A stretch of DNA of 64,000 bases, taken from contig NZ_CP016450.1 of the NCBI RefSeq assembly GCF_001713395.1, positions 1,240,001-1,304,000 of the forward strand, written 5' to 3'. Shown here piece after piece: positions 17,146 to 27,627 of this stretch (position 1 is the stretch's first letter; every line of letters starts with the position of its first letter). The translations under genes and the position numbers were made by a program. Source of the DNA: Sinorhizobium sp. RAC02 (GTDB taxonomy: Bacteria; Pseudomonadota; Alphaproteobacteria; Rhizobiales; Rhizobiaceae). The notes under the pieces are model-generated. The model was not told the DNA's origin and searched no databases. It saw only the letters and a program-made list of their open reading frames with translations.

Positions 17146-17913
17146 ATGGCATTGCCCGATTTCTCTATGCGCCAGCTTCTGGAAGCTGGTATTCACTTCG
17201 GCCACCAGACCCACCGCTGGAACCCGAAGATGAAGCCGTACATCTTCGGCGACCGTAACAACGTTCACATCATCGACCTGGCACAGACCGTTCCGCTGCT
17301 GTCGCGCGCCCTTCAGGTCGTGTCCGACACGGTTGCCGGTGGCGGTCGCGTTCTGTTCGTCGGCACGAAGCGCCAGGCGTCCGACATCATTGCCGACGCT
17401 GCCAAGCGTTCGGCCCAGTACTACGTCAACGCCCGCTGGCTCGGCGGCATGCTGACGAACTGGAAGACCATCTCCAACTCGATCCAGCGTCTGCGCAAGC
17501 TCGACGAGATCCTCGCTTCGGAAGGCTCCGGCTATTCGAAGAAGGAGCGCCTGACCCTCGAGCGCGAACGCGAAAAGCTTGAAAAGGCTCTCGGCGGTAT
17601 CCGCGACATGGGCGGCACACCGGACCTGATGTTCATCATCGATACCAACAAGGAATCGATCGCCATCCAGGAAGCCAAGCGTCTCGGCATCCCGGTCGTC
17701 GCCATCATCGACTCCAACTGCGATCCGGACCCGATCGATTTCCCGATCCCCGGCAACGACGACGCCTCGCGCGCCATCGCTCTGTACTGCGACCTGATCG
17801 CACGCGCTGCCATCGACGGCATCGCACGCCAGCAGGGCGCATCGGGCCGCGATCTCGGCGCCTCCGCTGAAGTTCCGGTCGAGCCGGCGCTCGAAGCTGA
17901 AGCCGAAGCATAA
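17146..17913 (+). CDS. rpsB: 30S ribosomal protein S2
   Basis: S2 of the small ribosomal subunit, 255 residues; begins [34 protein letters not shown], the universal S2 start. The coiled-coil hairpin region is [26 protein letters not shown], and [37 protein letters not shown] follows. A Glu/Ala-rich tail ([11 protein letters not shown]) ends the protein. The 187-bp leader (16959-17145) holds a small hairpin, GTCCGG with CCGGAC at 17052-17070; S2 often represses its own operon through its leader, but no described leader motif could be matched. Two hairpins separate rpsB from tsf. Confidence 0.98.
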   Translation: MALPDFSMRQLLEAGIHFGHQTHRWNPKMKPYIFGDRNNVHIIDLAQTVPLLSRALQVVSDTVAGGGRVLFVGTKRQASDIIADAAKRSAQYYVNARWLGGMLTNWKTISNSIQRLRKLDEILASEGSGYSKKERLTLEREREKLEKALGGIRDMGGTPDLMFIIDTNKESIAIQEAKRLGIPVVAIIDSNCDPDPIDFPIPGNDDASRAIALYCDLIARAAIDGIARQQGASGRDLGASAEVPVEPALEAEAEA

Positions 17914-17923
17914 GGCCAGGGCC

Positions 17924-17949
17924 GGAGCGAAGCACTCGCTCCTGCTTTT
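17924..17949 (+). terminator. First rpsB-tsf intercistronic hairpin
   Basis: A 7-bp stem, GGAGCGA (17924-17930) with TCGCTCC (17936-17942), around AGCAC is followed by TGCTTTTA. It is weaker than the second hairpin and may only attenuate read-through into tsf. Confidence 0.6.
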
Positions 17950-17958
17950 AAGATTCAA

Positions 17959-17996
17959 CCGAGGCCAGAGAGACGATCCCTGGCCTCGGCTTGTTT
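17959..17996 (+). terminator. Second rpsB-tsf intercistronic terminator
   Basis: A 10-bp perfect stem, CCGAGGCCAG (17959-17968) with CTGGCCTCGG (17980-17989), around an 11-base loop is followed by CTTGTTT. With the first hairpin it forms a tandem barrier between rpsB and tsf, consistent with unequal expression of S2 and EF-Ts. Confidence 0.72.
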
Positions 17997-18153
17997 GAAG
18001 ACCTTGTCTGCCCACGGTCCGAAGGGCCGCAGCTGAGGCGACAGGTCGCGGTGATCTTCATCACCCTGTCATATTTCCGGGTACATTCGTTCCCAAAACC
18101 TTGAGTTCGCCGAGGTTTTCCGGCGGCACGCAACAACCGACAAGAGGCTCACA

Positions 18154-19080
18154 ATGGCTGAAATCACCGCTGCACTGGTGAAGGAACTGCGCGAAAAGTC
18201 CGGCGCAGGCATGATGGACTGCAAGAGGGCGCTGACCGAAAACAACGGCGACATCGAAGCAGCGATCGACTGGCTGCGTGCCAAGGGCATCGCCAAGGCC
18301 GACAAGAAGTCCGGCCGCACCGCGGCTGAAGGCCTCATCGGCATTGCCAGCGCCGGCACCAAGGCCGTCGTCATCGAAATCAACTCCGAAACCGACTTCG
18401 TTGCCCGTAACGATGCCTTCCAGGACCTCGTTCGCGGCGTCGCTGGCGTGGCACTTGGCACCGACGGTTCCGTCGAGGCGATCTCGGCTGCCAACTACCC
18501 GGCAACCGGCAAGTCGGTTCATGAGACCATCACCGACGCGATCGCAACGATCGGCGAGAACATGAACCTGCGCCGCGCAACGCTGCTGTCGGTCGAAGAC
18601 GGTGTCGTCGCGACCTACATCCACAATGCGGTTGCTGACGGCCTCGGCAAGCTCGGCGTTCTCGTCGCGCTGAAGTCGACCGGCGACAAGGAAGCTCTCA
18701 ACACCATCGGCCGCCAGGTCGCCATGCACATCGCTGCCACCAACCCGCTCGCCATCCGTTCTGAAGAAGTCGATGCCGCTGTCGCCGAGCGCGAACGCAA
18801 CGTCTTCATCGAGCAGTCGCGTGCTTCCGGCAAGCCGGACAACATCATCGAGAAGATGGTTGAAGGCCGCATGCGCAAGTTCTTCGAAGAAGTCGCCCTG
18901 CTGTCGCAGGCCTTCGTCATGAACCCCGAAGTGACCGTCGGCGCTGCCGTCAAGGAAGCTGAAAAGACCGTCGGCGCGCCGATCGAAGTCGTCGGCATGG
19001 CTCGTCTCCTGCTCGGCGAAGGCGTCGAAAAGGAAGTAACGGACTTCGCCGCCGAAGTCGCAGCCGTCGCCAAGGGCTGA
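18154..19080 (+). CDS. tsf: Translation elongation factor Ts
   Basis: Nucleotide exchange factor for EF-Tu, 308 residues. The N-terminal UBA-like domain has [19 protein letters not shown], and the core carries the EF-Tu contact TDFVARN ([12 protein letters not shown]). Dimerisation and coiled-coil regions follow and the C-terminus is [17 protein letters not shown] 18154 follows AAGAGGCTCACA. The leader from 18000 has a short GTGAT-CTTC-ATCAC hairpin. It is followed by three tandem 20-bp repeats and then a strong terminator, so pyrH probably has its own promoter or relies on read-through. Confidence 0.98.
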   Translation: MAEITAALVKELREKSGAGMMDCKRALTENNGDIEAAIDWLRAKGIAKADKKSGRTAAEGLIGIASAGTKAVVIEINSETDFVARNDAFQDLVRGVAGVALGTDGSVEAISAANYPATGKSVHETITDAIATIGENMNLRRATLLSVEDGVVATYIHNAVADGLGKLGVLVALKSTGDKEALNTIGRQVAMHIAATNPLAIRSEEVDAAVAERERNVFIEQSRASGKPDNIIEKMVEGRMRKFFEEVALLSQAFVMNPEVTVGAAVKEAEKTVGAPIEVVGMARLLLGEGVEKEVTDFAAEVAAVAKG

Positions 19081-19090
19081 TTTCCACTTT

Positions 19091-19150
19091 CCCGTTTGGG
19101 AAAAGAATGGCCCGATTGGGAAAAGACTGTCCTGATTGGGAAAAGAACAG
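19091..19150. repeat. Three tandem 20-bp repeats between tsf stop and its terminator
   Basis: Units at 19091-19110, 19111-19130 and 19131-19150 share the pattern CC-N-G-A/T-TTGGGAAAAGA followed by a variable trimer (core TTGGGAAAAGA identical in all three). They start 11 bases after the tsf stop and run directly into the terminator stem. The 20-bp period equals two DNA helical turns. No coding or IS relation is evident. Confidence 0.85.
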
Positions 19151-19182
19151 GGCGCCGCGTGACAACGCGGCGCCCTTCGTGT
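19150..19182 (+). terminator. Rho-independent terminator after tsf
   Basis: An 11-bp stem, GGGCGCCGCGT (19150-19160) with ACGCGGCGCCC (19165-19175), closes a GACA loop and is followed by TTCGTGT. The U-tract is imperfect, but the stem is very stable. Confidence 0.78.
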
Positions 19183-19306
19183 ATCCGGCTTGCCGAAATG
19201 CCTGCCCCGAAATTTCTATGCGGCGAGGGCTGCCCTTTGCAGGACCGCCCACGGTTCTGCCCGGCTGCCGGATCGGGAGAGCAGGCCCACGAGTTCAGGA
19301 GCGACC

Positions 19307-20029
19307 ATGACGGCCAAGCCAATCTACAAACGTGTTCTGCTGAAAGCCTCCGGTGAGGCGCTGATGGGATCGCAGGGCTTCGGCATCGATGTCGCGGTCG
19401 CTGATCGCATCGCCTCCGACATCGCGGAAGCCCGCGCGCTCGGCGTCGAGGTCGGCGTCGTCGTCGGTGGCGGCAACATCTTCCGCGGCGTCGCTGTCGC
19501 ATCCAAGGGTGGCGATCGGGTCACCGGCGACCACATGGGCATGCTGGCGACCGTCATCAATGCGCTGGCGCTCGCAACCTCGCTGCGCAAGCTCGACATC
19601 GACACCGTTGTCCTCTCGGCGATCGCCATGCCGGAAATCTGTGAAAGCTTTTCGCAGCGCGCGACGCTCTACCACCTGTCGCTCGGCCGCGTGGTGATTT
19701 TTGCCGGCGGGACCGGCAACCCTTTCTTCACGACCGATTCGGCCGCAGCACTGCGTGCGGCCGAAATGGGCGCCGAGGCGATCTTCAAGGGCACGCAGGT
19801 CGATGGAATCTACTCCGCCGACCCCAAGAAGGACCCGCACGCCACCCGCTTCGACCGCCTGACGCACAGCGAAGTGCTGGAAAAGGGCCTCGCCGTTATG
19901 GACGTCGCCGCCGTTGCACTGGCGCGCGAAAACCACATTCCGATCATCGTCTTCTCCATCCATGAAAAGAGCGGCTTTGCCGAAATATTGACCGGTGGCG
20001 GACGCGGTACCATCGTAACCGACAACTGA
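19307..20029 (+). CDS. pyrH: UMP kinase
   Basis: Hexameric bacterial UMP kinase (amino-acid kinase fold) making UDP for pyrimidine nucleotide, peptidoglycan and LPS precursors. It has 240 residues, the standard length: [14 protein letters not shown] at the N-terminus, [26 protein letters not shown], and [19 protein letters not shown] for substrate binding; YSADPKKDP is near the C-terminus. The ATG at 19307 with AGGAGCGACC upstream was chosen over an in-frame ATG at 19190. It precedes frr by 58 bp, in which a small hairpin (20041-20059) is present. Confidence 0.97.
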   Translation: MTAKPIYKRVLLKASGEALMGSQGFGIDVAVADRIASDIAEARALGVEVGVVVGGGNIFRGVAVASKGGDRVTGDHMGMLATVINALALATSLRKLDIDTVVLSAIAMPEICESFSQRATLYHLSLGRVVIFAGGTGNPFFTTDSAAALRAAEMGAEAIFKGTQVDGIYSADPKKDPHATRFDRLTHSEVLEKGLAVMDVAAVALARENHIPIIVFSIHEKSGFAEILTGGGRGTIVTDN

Positions 20030-20087
20030 TTCTCAGTCGGCGCACGCTGGATGCGTGCGGCCGCTTTATGAAAACGGGAGTATTCCG

Positions 20088-20648
20088 ATGAGTGAAGGTA
20101 TTGACCTTAAGGAACTGAAGCGTCGCATGGACGGCGCGATTTCCGCTTACAAGAACGACATCGCCTCGCTGCGCACCGGCCGCGCCTCGGCCAACGTGCT
20201 CGATCCGGTGCAGGTCGAAGCCTATGGTTCGCGCGTGCCGCTGAACCAGGTCGCCAATATCTCCGTTCCGGAGCCGCGCATGCTGTCGGTCTCCGTCTGG
20301 GACAAGGGCATGGTCGGCGCCGTCGAGCGCGGCATTCGCGAATCGAATCTCGGTCTCAACCCGATCATCGATGGCCAGAACCTGCGCATTCCGCTGCCGG
20401 AGCTCAACGAAGAGCGCCGCAAGTCGCTCGTCAAGGTCGCTCATGATTATGCCGAGAAGGCGAAGGTCGCGATCCGCCATGTGCGTCGCGACGGCATGGA
20501 CGACCTTAAGAAAGCCGAAAAGGACGGCAGTATCGGCCAGGACCTGAGCCGCGCCCAATCCGAAAAGGTGCAGAAGATGACGGACGAGACGATTTCCGAC
20601 GTCGATCGCTTGCTTGCCGAGAAGGAAAGGGAAATCATGCAGGTTTAG
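20088..20648 (+). CDS. frr: Ribosome recycling factor
   Basis: Releases post-termination ribosomes together with EF-G. It has 186 residues, normal for [42 protein letters not shown], then [16 protein letters not shown] and the C-terminal [29 protein letters not shown]. The two-domain L shape (three-helix bundle plus beta domain) is implied by the family. ATG 20088 has GGGAG upstream. It is placed between pyrH and uppS as in most alphaproteobacteria. Confidence 0.97.
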   Translation: MSEGIDLKELKRRMDGAISAYKNDIASLRTGRASANVLDPVQVEAYGSRVPLNQVANISVPEPRMLSVSVWDKGMVGAVERGIRESNLGLNPIIDGQNLRIPLPELNEERRKSLVKVAHDYAEKAKVAIRHVRRDGMDDLKKAEKDGSIGQDLSRAQSEKVQKMTDETISDVDRLLAEKEREIMQV

Positions 20649-20690
20649 GGCGTTCGCCACCTGCATTCATTTCTCTTTTTCGGATTGCTC

Positions 20691-21437
20691 ATGAACCAGC
20701 TTTCGCCCAGCACCGTACCTGCCCACGTCGCTATCATCATGGATGGCAACGGGCGCTGGGCGAATGCGCGGGGCCTGCCGCGCGCGATGGGTCATCGCAA
20801 GGGCGTCGAGGCCGTGCGCGAAGCCGTGCGGACGGCCACTGAGTGTGGTGTTTCCTACCTGACGCTCTTCGCCTTCTCGTCGGAAAACTGGAGCCGGCCG
20901 CAGAGCGAGATCTCCGACCTGATGGGGCTTCTGAAGACCTTCATCCGGCGCGACCTCGCGGTGCTGCACCGGCAGAACGTGCGCATCCGCATCATCGGCG
21001 ACCGGACGAATCTCGCCAGCGACATTCTGCCGCTCCTGCTGGAGGCGGAAGACACGACCCGGGCGAATACCGGAACGACGCTGGTGATTGCCTTCAACTA
21101 CGGTTCGCGTGACGAGATCGCCCGCGCCATGCAGGCGCTCGCGGCAGACGTCGCCGCCGGGCGCCTCGATCCAAATGAGATCACGCCGGAACGCATCGGC
21201 GCATCGCTCGATACTGCCGGCATTCCCGACCCCGACCTCATCATCCGCACGAGCGGGGAGGAGCGGCTGTCGAACTTCCTGCTCTGGCAGGGCGCCTATG
21301 CCGAACTGATGTTCATTCCCGATTTCTGGCCGGATTTTTCGCGCGAGACCTTCCTGGATGCCCTGTCGCGCTATTCCGCGCGTGAGCGCCGGTTCGGCGG
21401 CTTGCAGGCGACGAAGACCCTTGCGGTGGGCTCCTGA
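20691..21437 (+). CDS. uppS: Isoprenyl transferase (undecaprenyl diphosphate synthase)
   Basis: cis-Prenyltransferase that makes undecaprenyl diphosphate, the lipid carrier for peptidoglycan and polysaccharides. Of 248 residues: [12 protein letters not shown] at 13-24 with catalytic Asp18, [28 protein letters not shown], and the C-terminal [22 protein letters not shown]. The ATG at 20691 is used; an in-frame TTG two codons earlier is possible. The stop overlaps the cdsA start by one base (TGATG), indicating coupling. The enzyme acts at the cytoplasmic face of the membrane. Confidence 0.96.
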   Translation: MNQLSPSTVPAHVAIIMDGNGRWANARGLPRAMGHRKGVEAVREAVRTATECGVSYLTLFAFSSENWSRPQSEISDLMGLLKTFIRRDLAVLHRQNVRIRIIGDRTNLASDILPLLLEAEDTTRANTGTTLVIAFNYGSRDEIARAMQALAADVAAGRLDPNEITPERIGASLDTAGIPDPDLIIRTSGEERLSNFLLWQGAYAELMFIPDFWPDFSRETFLDALSRYSARERRFGGLQATKTLAVGS

Positions 21438-22270
21438 TGCAGAGTGAACTGCGCTTGCGCATCCTTTCCGGCATCGTGCTGGCCATCATCGTGCTTGCCG
21501 CTACCTGGTTTGGCGGCTTTGCCTTCCGGCTACTCGCTTCAGCCATCGGGCTTCTCGTCTATTATGAGTGGTCGACGATCACCCGCATGCCGGAAACGGA
21601 TTTCCGCGCCAATGCCTTCGGCTGGTTTTCGGTCGGCATCATCGCATTGCTCGTCGTCTTCGGTATCGATGAATTTGCCTTGCCCGTGCTGATCGGCGCG
21701 ACCCTGATCGGCATCATCTATGCCTTGGCCCTCAAGGGCAGCGGATGGCTTGTCGGCGGCATCGTTTACTCCGGCCTGACGGTCATCTCGCTTGCCGCGA
21801 TTCGTGGCGACACGGCGAATGGCTTTGCGGCGATGATCTTCATCTTCGCGGTCGTCTGGGCGACGGACATCCTTGCCTATTTCATCGGCCGCGCCATTGG
21901 CGGACCGAAACTCGCGCCACCGATCTCGCCGGGCAAGACCTGGTCCGGTGCCATCGGCGGGGCCATTTCGGCCGTTATCGCCGGCACGTTGGTCCATATG
22001 ATCTTCTTCCCGCTGAACGGGCTGTGGATACCGATGATCGCGCTCGTGCTCTCGGTGTTCAGCCAGGTCGGCGACCTCTTCGAGTCGTTCATCAAGCGCC
22101 GATTCGGCGTGAAGGATTCGAGCCGCCTCATTCCGGGACATGGCGGCGTGATGGACCGGGTCGACGGCCTTGTTTTTGCCTGCTTCGCCGCGTTCCTCAT
22201 TGCGCTAGGCGATGCGCTCGTGTCAGGTGCCGCAAACGCGCCAGCCGGCGTGTTTCTTTTCGGCCCGTAA
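21437..22270 (+). CDS. cdsA: Phosphatidate cytidylyltransferase
   Basis: Integral membrane enzyme that makes CDP-diacylglycerol from phosphatidate and CTP. The 277-residue protein has multiple hydrophobic helices and, near 217-246, the family signature S-x-x-KRRFGVKDSSRLIPGHGGVMDRVD. It supplies the CDP-diacylglycerol consumed by phosphatidylcholine synthase (encoded at 39268) and by other phospholipid synthases. The start overlaps the uppS stop by one base; rseP follows after 25 bp. Confidence 0.96.
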   Translation: MQSELRLRILSGIVLAIIVLAATWFGGFAFRLLASAIGLLVYYEWSTITRMPETDFRANAFGWFSVGIIALLVVFGIDEFALPVLIGATLIGIIYALALKGSGWLVGGIVYSGLTVISLAAIRGDTANGFAAMIFIFAVVWATDILAYFIGRAIGGPKLAPPISPGKTWSGAIGGAISAVIAGTLVHMIFFPLNGLWIPMIALVLSVFSQVGDLFESFIKRRFGVKDSSRLIPGHGGVMDRVDGLVFACFAAFLIALGDALVSGAANAPAGVFLFGP

Positions 22271-22295
22271 TCACGAAGACTTAAGGATTGGGATC

Positions 22296-23429
22296 ATGGA
22301 AATGCTGGCTGGCTCCGTTGGCTTTGTGACGGGCTATATCATTCCCTTCCTGGTCGTGTTGACGCTCATCGTCTTCGTGCACGAGATGGGGCACTACCTG
22401 GCCGGCCGCTGGTCGGGAATCGGCATTACGGCCTTCTCGGTGGGCTTCGGTCCGGAGATATTCGGCTTTAACGACCGGCATGGTACGCGCTGGAAGCTTT
22501 CCGCCATCCCGCTCGGCGGCTATGTGAAGTTCCTCGGCGACGACGATCCGGCCTCTATTCCGGATTATGATTCCATTGCGGCGCTGCCTGAATCCGTACG
22601 CAAGCGCACGTTCCTCGGAGCCGCCCTGTGGAAAAGGGCGATAACCGTGGCGGCCGGGCCGATTGCCAATTTCGTGCTCGCCATTGCCATTTTTGCCGTG
22701 ATGTTCTCGATCTATGGCCGACAGATCGCAGACCCGATCGTGGCAGAAGTCCGTCCCGGCAGCGCCGCCGAAGAGGCTGGCGTGCTCCCGGGCGACCTGC
22801 TCGTGGCACTCGACGGACACCCAGTGGCAACGTTCGATGACGTGCGCCGCTACGTCAGTGTCCGTCCGGAACTGAAGATTACCGTCACTGTCCGCCGCGA
22901 TGGCGCAGACCTTGATCTCCCGGTTATACCGAAGCGCGCCGAAATCACAGACCAGTTCGGCAACAAGATCGAGCTCGGCCAAATCGGCATCGTGACCAGC
23001 CAGGAGACCGGCAATTTCCGCGTCGTCGAATACGGTCCGGTCGAGGCCGTGGGGCAGGGCGTGCTGCAAAGCTGGCATATTGTGACGGGCACGTTCGACT
23101 ATCTGTCGAATCTCGTGACGGGTCGCATGAAGGCCGATCAGCTCGGTGGTCCGATCCGTGTTGCGCAGGCTTCCGGCCAGATGGCGACGCTTGGTGTTGC
23201 CGCATTGCTGCAACTGGCCGCCGTCCTCTCTGTTTCCATTGGACTTTTGAACCTTATGCCGGTTCCGGTACTTGATGGCGGCCATCTGATGTTCTATGCG
23301 GTGGAGGCTATCCGGGGCAGGCCTGTCGGGCCCGGGGCGCAGGAGATCGCATTTCGCATCGGCATGGCGCTGGTGCTCATGCTGATGGTCTTCGCGACCT
23401 GGAACGACATATCCATGCTTCTTGGCTGA
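22296..23429 (+). CDS. rseP: RIP metalloprotease RseP (site-2 protease)
   Basis: Inner-membrane zinc protease performing intramembrane proteolysis, for example of anti-sigma factors or signal-peptide remnants. Of 377 residues: HEMGH at 29-33 in the first transmembrane helix, one PDZ-like domain at about 120-205 (PGSAAEEAGVLPGDLLVALDG), and the second metal-ligand motif NLMPVPVLDGGHL at about 319-331. It has one PDZ domain rather than the two of E. coli RseP. The ATG at 22296 with AAGGATTGGG upstream was chosen over an in-frame ATG at 22212 inside cdsA. In alphaproteobacteria the homologue is also called MmpA. Confidence 0.94.
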   Translation: MEMLAGSVGFVTGYIIPFLVVLTLIVFVHEMGHYLAGRWSGIGITAFSVGFGPEIFGFNDRHGTRWKLSAIPLGGYVKFLGDDDPASIPDYDSIAALPESVRKRTFLGAALWKRAITVAAGPIANFVLAIAIFAVMFSIYGRQIADPIVAEVRPGSAAEEAGVLPGDLLVALDGHPVATFDDVRRYVSVRPELKITVTVRRDGADLDLPVIPKRAEITDQFGNKIELGQIGIVTSQETGNFRVVEYGPVEAVGQGVLQSWHIVTGTFDYLSNLVTGRMKADQLGGPIRVAQASGQMATLGVAALLQLAAVLSVSIGLLNLMPVPVLDGGHLMFYAVEAIRGRPVGPGAQEIAFRIGMALVLMLMVFATWNDISMLLG

Positions 23430-23668
23430 AAGTTTGCCGGCACGTCCGGCGGAGATTAAAGGGGAGCCGCAGTCCGACGGGCAGTCTTGCTAAGGCTCTG
23501 TTTACCGTAATGAAACGCATTTAGTGACCTTAGGGCCACTGTTTGAATTGAAGTAAACAGAAATTAACGCGTGACCTTGCTTGTATGGCAAAAGCGGTTA
23601 AAACGGCAAACGTGACCGGAGTCGGGTGTATGCCCGCCGGGACGTTGAAACGAAGGTAAGTAGTGAAG

Positions 23669-26047
23669 ATGAAAGCTGGTTCAAACTTTTTGAACGCCGT
23701 GTCGGCCGTTGCATTGTCGGCCAGTATGGTTGTCACGGGCGGCTCTTTTGCCACGCTTGTCTCCGCGACTGCTGCTGAAGCGGCTGTCATCCGCAGCATT
23801 CAGGTGCGCGGCGCCGAACGTGTCAGCGCTGATACGGTAAAAGCCAACGTCACGATTACCCCCGGCAAGAATTTTTCGAATACGGACATCGATGCGTCCG
23901 TGCGTCGACTGTTTGCGACCGGCTACTTCTCTGATGTGAAGATCACCGTTTCCGGCAGCACGCTCGTCGTCACCGTCAACGAGAACCAGCTGATCAACCA
24001 GGTCGTCGTCAACGGCAACCGCAAGATCAAGGACGACAAGCTTCTGCCGCAGCTTCGCTCGCAGGCGCTTGGTCCGTTTAGCCAAACCGCTGTCGAAGCG
24101 GACATCCAGATAATCCGCGAAGCTTACGCAAGTATCGGCCGTAGCGACGCAACCGTCACCACGGAGACCTATCCGCTCGGCAACGGCCGTGTGAATCTTG
24201 CCTTCGTCGTCGATGAAGGGGATCGCACGAAGATCTCGCAGATCAACTTCGTCGGCAATCAGGCCTATAGCAACAGCCGTCTGCAGTCCGTCATCATCAC
24301 CAAGAAGTCGAACTTCCTGTCGTTCCTGACCCGCAAGGATGTCTACAACGAAGACAAGTTGCGCGCGGACGAAGAAACTCTGCGCCAGTTCTATTTCAAC
24401 AACGGTTATGCCGACTTCCGCATCGTTTCGGCCGAGGCCGTCCTTGACGAGGCGACGAACGAATATGTCATCACCTTCACGGTTGACGAAGGCCAGCGTT
24501 ATGACTTCGGCCAGATGAATGTTGAATCGACCGTCGAAGGCATTGATTCTCAAGAGCTGCAGGGCCTGATCGAATCCCGTCCGGGTAAAACGTACCGTGC
24601 CAAGGATGTCCAGGACACGATGTCCGAGATTTCCCAGCGGGTTGCGGCGAAGGGTTACCCGTTCGCCCGCGTGACGCCGCGCGGTAACCGTGACCCAGGC
24701 ACAGGCACAATCGCTGTCGACTATTTGGTCGATCAGGGAGAGCGCGCTTATGTTGAGCGCATCGAAATCCGCGGCAACACCCGTACGCGTGACTACGTCA
24801 TTCGTCGTGAGTTTGACATCGGTGAAGGCGACGCTTTCAATCAGGACGTCATCGCCCGCGCGAAACGTCGTCTTGAAGCGCTTGGCTATTTCTCGACCGT
24901 CAACATTTCTACAGCGCCAGGCAGTGAGCCTGATCGCGTTGTCGTGGTTGTCGATGTTCAGGACCAGTCAACTGGCTCGTTCGGTATCGGTGTCGGTTAT
25001 GAAACGGGTGACAAGGGCGGGATCAAGCTCGAGGCTTCGGTCGAAGAGAAAAACTTCCTTGGCCGTGGCCAATACATTCGCGTTTCTGCCGGTGCAGGTG
25101 AGAATTCCCGCGACTACAATCTGTCGTTCACGGAGCCTTATTTCCTTGGCTACCGCCTTGCGGCCGGTTTTGACCTCTTCAGCAACGAAGACGACAGTGA
25201 AGACTTCTATGACCTGAATACGCGCGGCTTTAACCTGCGTGTAACGGCTCCGATCACGGAAGACCTATCAACCACGTTCCGCTACAGCTATGCAAAGCTC
25301 GATTACAAAACCTCGCTGGACTTCGATGATCCGGATGACAGAGAAGAATTGTCCAGCCCGTACTGGGATGTGGTCAACAATGGTCCTTGGGTTCGTTCGG
25401 CAATCGCGCATAGCATGACGTTTGATACGATCGACGATCGTACACTGCCGCGAGATGGTATCTTTGCCCAGGTCACGCAGGAATTTGCGGGAATCGGCGG
25501 CGATTCCGAATACTACAAGATTTCCGGTAAGGCGCGTTATTACCATACGCTGCTGGACAATGCCGACGTCATCGGCTCCATCGCCATCAGCGGCGGCCAT
25601 ATGTGGGGCTTTGGTGACACCAAGGTCTATGACCAGTTTAACCTGTCGGGAAGCGACTTGCGTGGCTTTGAATCCAGCGGGATCGGCCCGCGGGCAACGT
25701 CGACGGGTGATGCACTCGGTGGTACGACCTATTTCACGGCCTCTGTCGAAGCATCCTTCCCGCTGCCGTTCGTGCCACGTGACGCTGGCTTCCGCGGTGC
25801 GTTCTTTGCCGATGCCGGCACGGTCTACGGTAACGATGTCAAGGTCAACCAAACCTTCAAAAGCGGCACCATTGACTTTGACGACAAGGTCAAGGGCACG
25901 GACATGACGCTGCGCGCCTCGGTCGGTGCCTCCATCATCTGGGCATCGCCGTTCGGTCCGTTGCGTTTCGACTATGCGATCCCGGTCAAGAAGGAAGACT
26001 TCGACGAGACGCAGCGCTTCAAGTTCGGCATTGCGACCCAGTTCTAA
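23669..26047 (+). CDS. bamA: Outer membrane protein assembly factor BamA
   Basis: Central component of the BAM complex that folds and inserts outer-membrane proteins. Of 792 residues: signal peptide to about Ala38, five POTRA domains (about 40-425), and a C-terminal 16-strand beta-barrel with the motif [11 protein letters not shown] near 650-665, ending in Phe (FGIATQF) as usual for outer-membrane proteins. ATG 23669 was preferred to the GTG at 23663. The 239-bp upstream gap is AT-rich and should contain a promoter. The rseP-bamA-lpxD order is conserved in many proteobacteria. Confidence 0.97.
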   Translation: MKAGSNFLNAVSAVALSASMVVTGGSFATLVSATAAEAAVIRSIQVRGAERVSADTVKANVTITPGKNFSNTDIDASVRRLFATGYFSDVKITVSGSTLVVTVNENQLINQVVVNGNRKIKDDKLLPQLRSQALGPFSQTAVEADIQIIREAYASIGRSDATVTTETYPLGNGRVNLAFVVDEGDRTKISQINFVGNQAYSNSRLQSVIITKKSNFLSFLTRKDVYNEDKLRADEETLRQFYFNNGYADFRIVSAEAVLDEATNEYVITFTVDEGQRYDFGQMNVESTVEGIDSQELQGLIESRPGKTYRAKDVQDTMSEISQRVAAKGYPFARVTPRGNRDPGTGTIAVDYLVDQGERAYVERIEIRGNTRTRDYVIRREFDIGEGDAFNQDVIARAKRRLEALGYFSTVNISTAPGSEPDRVVVVVDVQDQSTGSFGIGVGYETGDKGGIKLEASVEEKNFLGRGQYIRVSAGAGENSRDYNLSFTEPYFLGYRLAAGFDLFSNEDDSEDFYDLNTRGFNLRVTAPITEDLSTTFRYSYAKLDYKTSLDFDDPDDREELSSPYWDVVNNGPWVRSAIAHSMTFDTIDDRTLPRDGIFAQVTQEFAGIGGDSEYYKISGKARYYHTLLDNADVIGSIAISGGHMWGFGDTKVYDQFNLSGSDLRGFESSGIGPRATSTGDALGGTTYFTASVEASFPLPFVPRDAGFRGAFFADAGTVYGNDVKVNQTFKSGTIDFDDKVKGTDMTLRASVGASIIWASPFGPLRFDYAIPVKKEDFDETQRFKFGIATQF

Positions 26048-26097
26048 GACGGGCAGTCCAGAACTGCGCAAAACGGACGTTCTGGAGTCATCGCGTG

Positions 26098-27165
26098 ATG
26101 GAACACAATTGGTTTTTTCCGCCCCATGACGGTATGCGTCTGGGCGACCTGGCGGTGGTGCTTGGGGCGGAACTCGTGGATGGAGCGCATGCTGGCCGCA
26201 TCGTGCGGACTGTTTCGCCGGTAAACCGGGCGAAAAGCGGCGATCTCTGTTACATTCTCTCCCGTAAATTCCGCAATGAGCTCGCGACGAGCGAAGCAAG
26301 CGCGATCCTGTGTGACCGCGCGTTCGTTTCCCTCATTCCGCCGCACATCGCCATTCTCGTTTCCGCGCGTCCCCACACGGCGTTCGCACGTGCCGGTGAA
26401 CTGTTGCACCCTGCGGCCATGCGACCGGAGGCGATGACATCTGCTCCGGCCGGTATTGCCGCCGGTGCCTATGTCGATCCCGAAGCGCACCTCGAATCTG
26501 ATGTTTCCGTTGAGCCCATGGCTGTTATCGGCAAGGGCGCCGAAATCGGCGAGGGCACGCGCATCGGCCCCGGGGCGATCATCGGTGCCGGTGTCAGGAT
26601 CGGCCGTAACTGCACCATCGCTGCAGGTGCAACCGTGCAATACGCGCTAATCGGCAACGATGTCATCATCCATCCGGGCGCCCGCATCGGCCAGGACGGG
26701 TTCGGCTATGCGCCGGGTCTCAAGCCAGGCATGATCAAGATCGTCCAGATTGGCCGCGTCATCATCCAGGACAGTGTGGAAATCGGCGCGAACACGACGA
26801 TCGACCGCGGCACGATGGACGATACGGTGATCGGCGAGGGGACCAAGATCGATAACCAGGTCCAGGTCGGCCATAATGTGCGCATCGGTCGTCATTGTGG
26901 CATCGTCAGCAAGGTCGGCATCGCCGGCAGCACGCGCATCGGTGATGGCGTCATGATCGGCGGTGCGTCGGGCATCAATGGTCATATTACCATTGGCGAT
27001 GGCGTGCAGATTGCCGCCATGAGCGGTGTCGTCGCCGATATTCCGGCCGGTGAGAAATATGGCGGCGTCCCGGCGCGGCCCATGCGCGAGTTCCTGCGCG
27101 ATATGGCGGAGATCGCCATGCGTTCCAGTACCCGAGTCCAGAAAAAGGGGGGCAATGATGAGTGA
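26098..27165 (+). CDS. lpxD: UDP-3-O-(3-hydroxyacyl)glucosamine N-acyltransferase
   Basis: Third enzyme of lipid A synthesis; adds the N-linked 3-hydroxyacyl chain. Of 355 residues: an N-terminal uridine-binding domain (about 1-110), a left-handed beta-helix of hexapeptide repeats (about 115-315) and a C-terminal helix. The catalytic base is His259 in QVGHNVRIG, and GQDGFGYAP is conserved. ATG 26098 follows CTGGAG; a GTG immediately before it is possible. The 3' end overlaps the fabZ start. It acts in the cytosol on UDP-activated glucosamine. Confidence 0.96.
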   Translation: MEHNWFFPPHDGMRLGDLAVVLGAELVDGAHAGRIVRTVSPVNRAKSGDLCYILSRKFRNELATSEASAILCDRAFVSLIPPHIAILVSARPHTAFARAGELLHPAAMRPEAMTSAPAGIAAGAYVDPEAHLESDVSVEPMAVIGKGAEIGEGTRIGPGAIIGAGVRIGRNCTIAAGATVQYALIGNDVIIHPGARIGQDGFGYAPGLKPGMIKIVQIGRVIIQDSVEIGANTTIDRGTMDDTVIGEGTKIDNQVQVGHNVRIGRHCGIVSKVGIAGSTRIGDGVMIGGASGINGHITIGDGVQIAAMSGVVADIPAGEKYGGVPARPMREFLRDMAEIAMRSSTRVQKKGGNDE

Positions 27166-27625
27166 AGAGACCAAGGCAACGCTCGGCGTGGCTGACCTGC
27201 GGGAAATCTTGACGCTGCTTCCCCATCGTTATCCCTTCCTCCTCGTCGACAAGATCATCGAGATCGACGGCGACGAATCGGCGATCGGCATCAAGAACGT
27301 CACGGTCAACGAGCCGCATTTCATGGGGCATTTCCCGGATCATCCGATCATGCCCGGCGTCCTCCTGATCGAAGGCATGGCGCAGACGGCGGGCGCGATC
27401 TGCGCGCGCAAATCGCGTGTCGGCACGAACCTCGTCTACTTCATGACGATCGACAATGCCCGCTTCCGCAAGCCGGTCGTGCCCGGCGATCGTGTCGAGT
27501 ACCACGTCACGAAGCAGAAGCAGCGCGGCAATATCTGGAAGTTTCACTGCGACGCAAAAGTTGATGGGCAACTCGTCGCGGAAGCTGATATCGGCGCGAT
27601 GATCGTGAAAAAGGAAGACGCCTGA
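27158..27625 (+). CDS. fabZ: 3-hydroxyacyl-ACP dehydratase FabZ
   Basis: Dehydrates 3-hydroxyacyl-ACP in fatty-acid synthesis and competes with LpxA/LpxD for the same substrates. Of 155 residues: [13 protein letters not shown], and [20 protein letters not shown] with catalytic His58 and Glu72. Two ATG codons are adjacent (27155 and 27158); the second lies five bases after AAGGGGGG and is used. It overlaps lpxD by eight bases, indicating coupling. Confidence 0.96.
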   Translation: MSEETKATLGVADLREILTLLPHRYPFLLVDKIIEIDGDESAIGIKNVTVNEPHFMGHFPDHPIMPGVLLIEGMAQTAGAICARKSRVGTNLVYFMTIDNARFRKPVVPGDRVEYHVTKQKQRGNIWKFHCDAKVDGQLVAEADIGAMIVKKEDA

Positions 27626-27627
27626 AA

